Of a stretch of 64,000 nt of DNA, positions 1 to 12,700 are shown piece after piece. The stretch is from positions 124,001-188,000 of the forward strand of contig BCIA01000007.1 in assembly GCA_001599815.1 (NCBI GenBank), in the 5' to 3' direction. The notes below the pieces were generated by a model, which had not been told where the DNA came from, made no database searches, and was given only the letters and a program-made list of their open reading frames with translations. Position 1 is the first letter of the stretch. Every line of letters starts with the position of its first letter. Both the position numbers and the translations under genes were made by a program. This stretch comes from Furcasterigmium furcatum. Taxonomy: Eukaryota > Ascomycota > Sordariomycetes > Glomerellales > Plectosphaerellaceae.

Positions 1-797
1 CTCCTTGCTAGTCGGGTCGCAGCTCCAACACATGTCAGCACCCCCACGAGCTTGGGCTCGCCCCCGCCTTGGTCGTCTGCTGTTGGTGTCTTCTCGATGC
101 TGCTGAACTGAAGTCAATTCGATTTCCCTCCTTTGTACTCCAGGCCACATCCCGCCCGTCTCGGCCTCGCACAGGTCGCTTTACCCGTACCACACAGCCC
201 GACAGCTGCATGTCGTCGACCAGAAAGCGGCGCCGCCCCCGAAACCCCCCATCTCGGTCGACGAATCATCGACTTCGTATTTCAACACCAACAACCCAAG
301 CTCAGTCCAGGCGTTCTTCCGCCTCACTTCCAACGTTCCACGTATTGTGCTCACGCCCTGATCGCCGGCCCCGCTGAGTAATTCCTGCCATCTGAGAGGC
401 CAGTTCTCCTGCAGGTGACCCGATCCGCGTGGGCTCCCGTGGGATGATGCGCATGCCGCGCCTGACGACCTTGGATTGCATTGGAGCTTATCCCGGCCTC
501 TGCGAATCACATCTCGTCTCGTTGAGTCTCGCGCTGAGTCTTGTCCTATTGCGCGTTACCTCTGCAAGGCTAAGCGGTTGCTACCAGTTCAACATCCCGG
601 TAGGCATCAGCAGGTGGTGGTATGTTTGGTTGTGGATGCACCTTTCTTCTTCTTGGGCTCCCGTGAACGAACGCAGTCAGTTCTCTGCTCGGGAACTCCT
701 GACGCCCTGAGGAAGTTCAATCATCAGTTCCATGCACTTCTTTGATACCTCTCCAGCGGACATTGCATCTTCATCTTTCAAAGCATTCTGATTCATC
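1..797. other. Upstream region of the NRPS gene
   Basis: No convincing coding region is visible; the short open frames overlap one another on both strands and resemble no family I know. The right part should hold the promoter and 5' leader of the NRPS that starts at 798. No exact ATCWGATAA site (the SreA/URBS1-type iron-repressor GATA element) was seen on either strand; the only GATA-like core noticed is a reversed GATAA around 487. In several ascomycetes the ornithine N5-monooxygenase gene lies next to this NRPS, so it may lie left of the window. Confidence 0.5.
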
Positions 798-3700
798 ATG
801 GCATCATCTCTTGACACCCCCGAAATGGCATCGATTCTCAACCATCCTCCCCAGCGCCTGGAAGGGCCAGCTTTCCTCCACGAGCTGGTGGACGGCCAGA
901 CGAACCCGGAGCTGCTCGCTGTCGACGGCTTGCTGAGCGATGGGACTCGTCAGAAATTGTCATATGCGGAACTGCACAAAGCAGCTGACAGTCTGGCCGT
1001 CCAAATCCTGAACATGGTCCCAGAACCCTCCAGATCACACCAGTTCGTGGTGCCCCTTCTCATTCCGCAGTGCCCAAGCCTCTATGTGGCCATGCTGGCC
1101 ATTCTCAAAGCCGGCGGTGGGTTCTGTCCGTTGCAGCTGGACGCTCCGCCCGAACGTATCAAATTCATCCTGGAGGATGTGGGTGCCAGCCTCGTCCTTG
1201 CTTCCCCAGGCTTCGTCGATAGGATCCTGGCAAGTGGAGGGACAGTTGAGGTCCTCACAATACCCGAGCAGCTCCAGATGGGCTCTGCATCGGCATCGGA
1301 CTCGAGTCAACGACTTGCAGACATTCCACGATCCGAGGACTCTCTCGCGTATGTCATGTACACGTCTGGCTCCACCGGCACGCCCAAAGGCGTGGGAATC
1401 TCTCATTCTGCTGCAACCCAGAGCCTCCTTGCCCATGATCGCCACATCCCCAGCTTCGACCGTTTCCTTCAGTTCGCCTCCCCGACCTTCGACGTTTCCG
1501 TATTCGAGATCTTCTTTCCTCTTTTCCGCGGCAGCACTCTTATCAGCTGCGATAGGTCCACCATGCTCGATGATCTTCCTTCGGTCATCAGACGTCTCGA
1601 GGTTGATGCCTGCGAGCTCACTCCCACCGTTGTTGATAGCCTCCTGCGGGCTAGATCCGCCGTGCCAACACTGCGCTTACTTCTCACGATCGGTGAGATG
1701 TTGACAGACCGTGTCGTGGCAGAGTTCGGGGGCGATGCGAATCAACCGAGTATTCTATGGGGGATGTACGGGCCTACGGAGGCCGCAATTCACTGGTATG
1801 TCCAAGATCGTTGCTCATACTCGTGACTAGCAGCCAACTGACACGACACAGCACCCTCCAGTCTGCATTTCCAACTACCTCATCTCCTAAGAATATCGGA
1901 ATCCCTCTCGACACTGTTTCTTGCTTCATTGCTCGAATCCCGGAAGACGACGGAGTCTACACGTTCGACCTTGTCCAGCCAGGGACTGTGGGCGAACTCG
2001 TCGTGGGCGGCTTCCAGCTTGCCACGGGTTACCTCAACAGACCAGAACAGACAAACAAATCCTTCATCGAGACCGAATTTGGCCGGCTTTATCGAACCGG
2101 GGACCGGGCCCTTCTTCGACAGGAGGGGACTATCGAGTGCCTGGGACGAATCGCCGATGGCCAGATCAAGCTTCGCGGCCAACGTATAGAACTGGGCGAG
2201 ATCGAACATGCAATATTGCAGGATCCGAGCTGCCAGTCTGCGATTGCCATGGTCATTGGCGGGATCATTGTGGCATTCTGCACTGCAGAAGATGGCGTTG
2301 ATCTTGCGTTGATGCCAGTGATCCTCTCAGACACCTGCAAACAGTGGCTTCCATCCTTCATGGTGCCTGGAGACATCGTCTGCATGGAAGGCTTCCCTCG
2401 GCTGGCTTCTGGAAAGATAAATCGCCAACTTCTCAAGCAGAAGTACGAGGAAGCAAAGGAAGCCGATCCTGCTGATGACGTCGTCAATCCCTACGCCACC
2501 GTTTCTGACCCCTTGGTGGTCCAGGTCATGGATCTGATATCACAGACCCTCGAGGCCCGCATGGACCAAAACTCAAAGCTCGCCGCTCATGGCCTTGACT
2601 CTTTGAAAGCCATCAGGGTTGCTTCGGTCCTCAGGGCAAACCAAGTCAATGCCACTGCGTTGGAAATTCTCCAGGCCAGCACAATCGCCTCGCTGTGCGA
2701 CGCGATTCGAGACAAGTCTGCCGATCAACTTCAGAGTCAAGAAGTCCGTCTCAATGTCGAAGAGCTCATTTCGGCTGATCCATCATGGCCAACTTCAAAG
2801 TACGACATTGAGACCGCGTTTCCATGCACGCCGCTCCAGTCTTCCATGCTCTTCGAGACGGCAGCAAACAGTTCGGCTTACCACAACAATGTCGAGCTCG
2901 AGTTCCCTTCTGCCTGCTCGATCGAAATGGCAAAGAGTGCCATCGAGCGCCTTGCTGAGAACAATGACATCCTGCGGTCCAGGTTTCTCCTCACCCAAAC
3001 GGGGTTCGTCCGGGCTGTCTACCGGAGGCTTCCAGAATCACAGATACAGATCATCGACTCAGACACACTGAACGCCTCATCAAGTCCTGGAGGTGACCCA
3101 ATGCATCCCTTTGTCGTTCAAATTTCCAACCCGACAGAATACCGTGGCCCTCGAGCTATGCTCTGGCTACACCACGCGGCATATGATGGCTGGACTATCG
3201 ACCTGATAACACATGACCTGTCAATTATGATGGACGACGATCAGGTGCCATACCATCGTCCACAGTTTGACCAAGTCTCATCCTTTTACCACAACCTGTC
3301 ATCTTCCAGCCTAGACAAGTCCAGATCATACTGGGCAGAACAACTTCTAGACTGGCAGACCCCTGGCTTTCCGAAGATGTTGGACAGACCTTCTGAAAAG
3401 CCTTCTCAGGGGTCGATGTCTCGGAAACTTGACATCACGACGAACCAACTCTCGGGTGTCGCAGAGCGCCTTTCTTGTCACCCCCAGGCCATCTTTCAAG
3501 CTGCCCTCGTCTGGCTCTGGGGCAGCCTCCTCGGCGGCAGCGACGTTGTCATCGGCACTGTTGCTTCCGGGCGAACCATCCCAGTCGACGGAATCGACCA
3601 GGTGATGGGCCCCTGCATCACCCCGGCACCTCTCAGAGTCAATTTGGACACGGTTGTGACAGGGACTCACCTGATACGGGCCATTCAGGCCACAAATCGC

Positions 3701-6700
3701 CAGGCCCTTGAGCATTCTCTACTTCCGTTGTCCGAAATACGGAAGGCTGCCGGGATTGCCTCCGGCTACGCGCTGTATGATCTTTTGTTTGTCTACCAAG
3801 AGTCTCTCTACAGCCGTGACAGGGCTTCACGGAAAGTGAGAGAAATCTCGCACCGAGACTCGTTGGAGACCAAGATCTTGATCGAGATCGAGCCGACAGA
3901 CGGCGACTTTTTCTGCCATATGACATACCACACGGACGCCGTAACACAGCATCACGCAGATTTGATGCTCGAACAGATTAACGCAATCTCAGAACGACTC
4001 ATTGCCCAGCCAGACATCCTCATCGGAGAATTCCACGAAGCTCTTCCCGTCCATACTACATCCATCTACAACCACCAGCCGTCTCACTTCGATGGTATTC
4101 CCGATTTGGCGTCAAGTTTTGAGCGCACTGCAAGATCTTCGCCAGATGCCATGGCTGTATGCTTTGCAACATCCATCACCGACACGGAAACAGTAGTTGA
4201 CAGCGTCACCTACGCTCAACTAGACATCATGTCGAACCAGCTTGCTTGGAAGCTGCGCAGCGAGGGCGCCCATGAGGGCGGCATTGTTGCCGTCGTCATG
4301 GAAAAGTCCGTGCTCATGTACGCAGCCATTCTCGCCACAGTCAAAGCCGGCTGTGCCTACCTCCCACTCCTGCCCTCAACGCCGGTAGAACGCACGCAGA
4401 CGATCTTGGGTCAGGCATCCGTGGATTTGTGCTTGACAGATTCGGCATCGGTCTGCTCCCTGAGCGCCGCTCTGAAATGCAGAGTCGTCGATGTTGAGGA
4501 TCTGGACCGATCGGATTTGCCAGCTGAGCAAATACCACGAAGTGCCGATGGCTCCCGGCCCGTCTACATCATCTACACGTCTGGTACCACTGGCGTTCCG
4601 AAGGGCATTGTCGTTTCTCAGCTCAACGTCGTGAGTAATCTGGACGTCTTGGCTAAGATATATCCCGTGAACGGTCCTTGTCGGCTCCTCCAGCTCTGCT
4701 CCCAGGCCTTTGACGTTTCAGTATTCGAGATATTCTTCACTTGGACTGTTGGCGGCTGCTTGTGCTCGGGCACCAACGATGTCCTTTACGCTGACATAGA
4801 GCGGGCAATCCGGGCTCTCCGATGTACTCATCTCAGCATGACGCCTACCGTGGCAGCACTCGTTCATCCGGCAAATGTCCCAGAGGTCCGTTTCCTGGTC
4901 ACTGCCGGCGAGCCGATGACAGCGGCTGTTGCCTCTGAATGGGGTGAACTCTTGTACCAAGGTCAGTTATCACAATCTCCAGCAGTCGGTTTTCCAACGC
5001 TGACAATGTTATCTCAGGCTATGGTCCCGCTGAAACCACCAACATATGCACCGTCAAGAACATGCGACAAGGCGACCACATCGGCCATCTTGGCTTCGTC
5101 TTCCCCAATACCTCCGTCTTTGTCCTATCTCCAGGCTCGACCGCTGTTGTGCCCCTTGGAGCCTACGGTGAATTCTGCTTTGGTGGCGACCAAGTTGCAC
5201 TGGGGTACCTGGGCCTCCCCGATGTGACCGGGGCCAAATTCCTGGATCACCCTGCATTGGGACGTATTTACCGCTCTGGTGATATGGGCCGAATGCTCCC
5301 CGATGGTTCACTACTCATCTCTGGTCGTCTGGACGGCCAGGTGAAGCTGCGAGGACAAAGGATCGAGACGGGCGAGGTGGACTCCGTCGTCACTTCGTCA
5401 GCCGCAGCAGTATCGGCGGCCTCTCTTATTATCCAAAGCAGGACAAACTCCAGAGACCAGCTGGTCTGCTTCTATGTCCCGACAGGCCATGAGGATCACG
5501 ATACTCGAGCCCTCCGATTCAATCATGAGATCACTTCCTTCAACGCCCAACTTTACTCGCTCCTGCGATCGAAGGTGCCGGGATACATGGTCCCTTCTCT
5601 CCTTGTCCCGATATCGTCGGTGCCGTTGACGTCAAGCGGCAAGACTGACAAGAGGCGACTACAACGGGAATTTGAGCTGCTCGAACAGAGCTACCTCGAA
5701 GAAGCGGCGGAAATGCAATCTCTCGGCGAGGAGGACTCGGAGTGGACGTCCATCGAACAACAAGTTGCCTTTGCCGTCTCGAAAACACTGGGTGTTCCTG
5801 TCGACGAGTTGAACAGGTGGCTGCCCCTCACGGCCCATGGACTAGACTCGATATCTGCAATCACCCTCTGCCAGCACTTGGAGGCCCTGGTTGGACGTCG
5901 ACCCCCCATTTCTGCCCTTCTCCGGGACCCTTCTATCGCTCAAATTTCTCAGCTTGTCAATGAGCATCGGGACACTGAAATCGGAAGCAACCTCCCCAGC
6001 TTCCCCCCTGATTGGGTTGAGCAGGCCACTCGGGCTTGTTCAGACCTAAACACCAGGATCAGCACCATTCTACCGTGTTCACCGCTGCAGGAGGCCATGC
6101 TGTCGAGCACAAGCAGTGCGTCCTACATCAACCAACTTGTTCTTCGTCTTCGGGCTCCAAGGGACTCGGTGCGGTTGAGCTGGGGTCACCTCGTTCGTCG
6201 TCACGGGATCCTCAGAACTTGCTTCCTTACCACTCCTGATGCCCATCACTCCATGGCACAGGTGGTACTTGAGGAATGGCCTTTGCCGTGGTCGGAGAGC
6301 CATTGCGATTCCCTCCAGGATGCAACCAGTAGTTGTGCTCAAGGATTGCCGGCCAGTTTGGATTCGCACACCCCACCCTACCGTCTAGACATCATCACTG
6401 TTGGCGCTGGCTATGACGAGTACCTCTGCTTCACTTGTCACCACGCATTATACGATGGAGACTCGATGCGGATTCTGCTCTCTGAACTAGAGGAACTGAT
6501 CAGAGGGCAACCCTTGCCTGATCCCGTACCGTACGAGTCCGCCCTACGATACGTGATGGCATTGCCCGAGTCTACCATGGACTTTTGGAGGCGCACCTTC
6601 CAACAGTTTCCTTCTGCTCAAAGGCGATTGACCTTGTCACCAGACGCCACGTCGATCATGCTGCAGCGTCCTGCGCCAATCTCTCTCCGTCAAATTCAAA

Positions 6701-9700
6701 AAGCAGCCAAACAATACGGAGTGTCGCTTTTGACAATCTGTCAAGCTGCTTGGGCCATTACGCTCGGCGTCTTGACTGAACAAGAAGACGTCTGCTTCGG
6801 CAACGTCATGAGCGGGCGTACGATCCCGGTCAAGGACATAAACCGTCTCGTCGGGCCATGCTTCAACACCATTCCGTTTCGCGTCCGAATGGAAGAAGAC
6901 TCGCAGCTGTCCGGCCTGCTAAAGAAGCTTCATCACGCCAACATTGCTGCATTGGAGTACCAATTCACCCCTCTGCGGCAAGTGAAGCGCGCCGTCACGC
7001 AGGCGGGCGCCGACCTGTTCGACACTATTCTTCTGTTGCAGCGACCACAGGCACGGCTTGATCCCAAAATTTGGGAACTCGTCGAGGACAGCGGAGACAT
7101 GGACGTAAGTAGTCTTCTTGCCATGCCCTAGGTAATTTCGCTCACCTTGGTATCACAGGTTCCCCTCGTCTGCGAACTCACTCCTGATGCAGATGAGGAC
7201 GTCTTGGCCATCTCTTTGCACTCCCACAGGTGAGTCCCCTGGCCGGCCAAAGACTGTTCGTCGCTAATGCGTTGCAGCACGGAGCTCTGCTCGAAGAGCT
7301 TGGAGACAGTATACGAAGCGTTCGCCTACGTTCTGAGCTCAACGACGGACTGTCTGGGAGTCAGCATCCCGCGAAGGGCGGACCTCTCCCCTGAGATTGT
7401 CCTTGGTCTCTCCAAAATTCTCATTTCCAAGTCCCCTGGAGTCCATCAAAACACTGAGCAAGGCAGATCTTCATCCGCAGAAGATGACTCCGAGTGGAAC
7501 GATACAGAACGGTCGATTCGATCCATCTTGACACAACTCTCGAATGTCCCTAAGCGGCGGATTGCCAGGCACACCACAATCTTCCAGCTTGGTCTCGATA
7601 GCATCAATGCCGTACAGGTAGCCAATCTCCTCCGCCGCCAAGGACATAATGTGACCACGATCGACATCATGGGAGCTCCATCCTGCTCAGCTTTGGCAGT
7701 GCGACTAGGACAGAAAGCCACGCTGAAGGAAAGCTCCGGTGACGGCACATCCTACCCAACACTCGACCTCTCACAGTTTGAGCGCCAAATCCTTCCTGCT
7801 CTTCAGAGACAACTTGATGAGAAGTTCGATATCGAGAGCCTGCTGCCCTGCACGCCAGTCCAGTGTGGCATGCTGTCTGATTTTATTCGTTCGCAGGGGA
7901 CGGACTACTTCAACTCCATGTCGTTCATCCTCCCAGAATCATTTACTCTACCGCAAGTCTCTCGAGCGTGGGCAGAGCTCATCCGACACCAGTCGATTCT
8001 GCGGACCGGCTTTGCGCCTGTTGACCACCCACATACCACCTTTGCGATGGTTCAGTATGCTACTGGGAGTCCTGACTTGATCTTCTCGGGGTATTCCTCC
8101 GGGGACTCTTTCGAAGTTGCAGAATGGAGACGGCAATGCTCCCAGCAATCATTTAAAGACCTCAGCCAACCGCCATGGCGAGTCGCCCTTGAGCTAAGCA
8201 GCGGCCAAGTCCAGATGCACCTCGTCATGCTGCATGCTTTGTACGATGCCGAGAGCCTCCAAATCCTGTTACACGACCTCCACGAGATTTTCCTGGGGCA
8301 GGCTCCTCAGCATCCTCATTCAAACAAAGCTGCCCTCTCCCACATTCTCGGCGCTGCAACTTCCACTGAGGGCTCGGAGAGCTTTTGGCAATCGCTGTCC
8401 TCATCAGCTGTCCTGAACCGGTTCCCAACTTTAACTCCGCTCATGGAGAGGCCTTCAGAGATCGCCGCTGAGACTCTGACGAGCCGCACCGATCTTTCAC
8501 AGCTGAACCAAGGCGCGAAAGAAGCCGGCGTCACTCCACAAGCCATCCTCCAGGCTGCTTGGGCGTGGGTATTATCAGCGTATCTCGGAGAGCCAGATGT
8601 GGTGTTTGGCGTGGTCTTATCAGGAAGATCTTCGCCGGCCACGCAAACCGCCACCATCCCCTGCATTACGACTCTTCCCGTCATCGCCCACGTTGGTGAA
8701 TCTCGGAGTGAACTCATTCAGTCGATGATGCGGTACAACATGGAAATGGCTGCGCATCAACACACTCCGCTCGCCAAGATTCAACGATGGCTTGGTCATC
8801 CTGGAAACCGCCTCTTCGACACACTGCTTGTGTACCAGAAGAATTTCCCATCAGGCAGACCTGAGCTTCCATGGCAGGTCGTCCACGATGAGGGGAAATT
8901 GGATTACGCCGTATCCCTTGAGGTGGAACCGTCGCAGAAGGGCGATGTTCGGCTCAGGCTTTCGTTCAAGCCAAGTGTGTTGCCGAAGCAGCAGGCATCC
9001 CTGCTTCTCAGCCAGTTCGACGCTGTTCTTGACGCTCTAAGCCAGCACACGTCAGGAGATGAGCCCCAACTCTGGACCACGGAGCCGGGAATTTTCTCTA
9101 TTCTGCCCCCTTTGGAAGCCAACATTCCCTCAGAGGAGCTTCTACTTCATCAATTCGTGGAAAGTGCTGCAGTCAGGTGGCCAACACGCACAGCTATCGA
9201 GTTCGTCGCCCAGTTCCACGGAGAGACCACCGACAGCCAGACATGGAATTTTGAGGAACTCGACCAAATGGGTAATCGCATCGCCAATCTACTCGTCGCT
9301 GGCACGGAACACACCTCTGGGATAGTTGCCATCCACTTCGATAAATGCCCCGAGGCTTTGTTCTCCATTCTCGGCATTCTCAAAGCTGGGTTCAGCTTCC
9401 TGGCCCTTGATCCCTTAGCCCCCAAAGACCGCAAGGAGTTCATCCTTCAAGACTCGAAGGCAATTGCTCTGCTGAGCGGAGACGGAGAATTTGACTTTGT
9501 ACCATGTCAACCGGTGATTCGAGTCTCCTTGCTGAGTCTCCACGGTATCAGCAAAGAGCCACCGTCAACGAGGAGTTCCATCCGCGAGGAGGATACATGC
9601 TACTGCTTGTACACATCTGGCACCACAGGCACACCCAAGGGCTGTGAGATCACCCACAACAATGCGGTCCAAGCCATGAAAGCTTTCCAGCGTCTCTTCC

Positions 9701-12700
9701 ACGGCCATTGGGACGGCGACTCGAGATGGCTGCAGTTCGCGTCCTTCCACTTTGATGTCACTGTTCTCGAGCAGTACTGGACGTGGTCCGTCGGGATGAC
9801 ATTAGTGTCGGCACCCAGGGACCTCATTCTCGACGACATCGCAGGCACCATACGGCGTCTTCGCATCACACACATCGACTTGACGCCGAGTCTGGCCCGC
9901 TTGTTGGATCCGAGCGATGTTCCAACACTCTGCAAAGGGGTTTTCGTTACTGGCGGCGAAGCCCTGAAGCAGGAGATTCTCGATGTCTGGGGCCCGCCCG
10001 GCGTGATTTACAACGCATACGGCCCTACCGAGGCCACTATCGGTGTCACCATGTACCAGCGGGTACCAAAGAACGGGCGAGCTTCGAATATCGGTCGACA
10101 GTTCGACAATGTCGGATCATACGTCCTGCAACCTGGGACGGACATTCCCGTCCTCAAGGGCGCCGTGGGCGAGCTGTGTGTCTCTGGCAAGCTGGTCGGC
10201 AAAGGTTACCTGAATCGCCCCGAACTCACGCAGGAACGATTTCCAACATTGGCGACCTCTGGAGAGAGAGTATACCGAACCGGAGATCTGGTCCGGGTGC
10301 TTCACGACGGGTGCTTCGAGTTCCTTGGTCGAGCCGATGACCAGGTCAAGCTGCGCGGGCAGCGCCTTGAGTTGGGAGAAATCAACCACGTCATCCGGAG
10401 CGGTGTCCCAACGCTCCGCGACGCCGTCACCCTGGTTGGCAGAGACCAGAAGCTCGAGAAAGATCTTCTCGTGTCTTTTGTTACTTCGAACACGAAAGCT
10501 CGTTCTCACGGGGACCCGGAAGTCATCCTGGATCGAGATGCCTTCGAATATAGGAGGGAAGTCCAGAGGGTCTGCAGAGACAAGCTTCCTGGTTACATGG
10601 TCCCTTCAGTGGTCTTGCAGGTCTCGTTTATCCCCCTTTCCGTCAACAACAAGGCCGACCTCAAGATTCTTCGGCGTCTCTTCAACAACCTGGCCCCAGA
10701 GCAGATTCTTCACTCATCATCCGGCCCGGCCCCAGACCCAGCCGTCTTGAGCAGTCTGCAGACCCGGCTTTTGCAGTCTGCCCAAAAGTTCAGCGACAGC
10801 CCAGCGGATTCTCTCAGTCTTTCAAGCAACTTGTTCGACTTTGGCCTGGACTCTATCTCGGCCCTCAGACTCTGTCGGCTGCTCAAGCAGAATGGACTGG
10901 CGGCGGCAACACCGACCTTGGTCCTTCGGAATCCTCTGCTCGAAGACCTGGCTGAAGCTCTCAAAGACAACTCTCACACTGACGACATTGCCGGTCTGAG
11001 GGACTGCCAGCAGAATCTTCAAGCCTTCGACCATCGCGTCCGCTCGCAGGTCTTGCAGGAGATGACGCTGCCCCCCAACCACACAGTTGAATACATCGTT
11101 CCCTGCACACCTTTGCAAGAAGGCATGCTGGCCCGAACACTGGGACGACAGGAGAACGCCTACTTTGTCACTTTCCACCTCGAACTCCATAACACCGTCT
11201 CCCTCCCTCGATATCGCCTTTCTTGGGAAAATCTAGTCGCCAACCACGCCATCCTCCGAACGCAGTTCATCCAGACCTCTGCTGGTTTTGCCCAAGTCGC
11301 TGTGCGCGAGACAGGATGTGTGTGGGAAGAGGCCAAGTGCCAGGACGGAGACATCGAGGCCGCCATCGTCAATATCCGAGACCTCTGGATTCGGACGAAC
11401 CGAGTGGCCATGGTCTGCCCATTCAAGCTGTCACTCTTCGAAACACCAACACGCAGGACTTTGGTGGTCCAGGTTTTCCACGGATTGTATGATGGCACCA
11501 GCTTAGGCCTCATGCTCGACTGGGTCACCAGAGACTACGAGCGGAGAGACCAGATCGTGGCACCTCGCTTTGTCGACGCCATGCCGTATGGCCCTGCGAG
11601 ACAATTCCTCTCGAGCCGATCTTTCTGGCGGGCTCATTTGGCCGGCTGCAGATACGATCTGCAACCTAAGAGTCCCAAAGGGTCCACGCCGCCCGTCCAG
11701 TCAGCAACGAAGACGTTACCGATACAGAAACTCGAACACCTCTGCAAGCACCTTAAGGTGACTATGCAGACACTTGTTCTTGCTGTCTGGTCGGCGGTGT
11801 TCTCAAAGCACATCTCCAAAGAGGCGGCCTTCGGAGTCGTCTCCTCGGGACGATCACTCGAGCTGGACGGGGTCGAGAACGTTGTCGGGCCCCTTTTCAA
11901 TACCCTGCCCTTCTTCGCCAATGCCAGCGACCTGACTTGGCAATCTCTCATCCAGCGCTGCCATGAATATAACTCGGCGGTAATGCAATTCCAGCATGCG
12001 CCGCTGAGAGATGTCCAGAAATGGTGCTCCAACGGGCATGCAATTTTCAACAGCCTCTTCGTCTTCCACGGTCAAATGGCGTCCACGCCGGAGACGGACC
12101 TGCTGTGTACCGTGGACAATGGCCCCCTCAGCCCAGACTATCCTCTAGCTTTCGAAGCCACCATCGGTAAAGCGCATGATTTGCAGGTTCAAATTGTTGC
12201 TCAAGTTGACGATGCCCGTGACATCTCAGCCGAGAGTCTTCTTGAAGACTTCGAGGTTGCATACGCGTCCTTGAACGAACAGGAGTCTTCTGTCATGGGC
12301 ATGCAGTCTGCACCGATTTCCACGACAACCTCAGCTGCGCCTACACCTCAATCGCTTGAAAGCTCAACCTCGAGCCCTGCCGCAATTTCAACCGGCCACA
12401 GCACTCCTGACGTCCACGGGTGCGACTTTGAATGGTCACCAGCGGCAATAGCACTCCGAGACGAACTGTCAGAACTCGCAAAGGTTACCCAAGAAGAAAT
12501 CACTCCAACGACAAGCTTCTTCGAGCTCGGACTGGACAGCGTGGACCTTGTCGTGCTCTCATCCCGGCTCAAAAACATTGGTCTGCGGATCAGCCTGTCA
12601 CAACTGATGAGAGCTCAGAATATCTCTCTCGTGAGCAGTTTGATGGAAACTGATCCCAGTGGCAACACGAACCTGAGCGAGTCCAGCTTTGATGCGCTCA

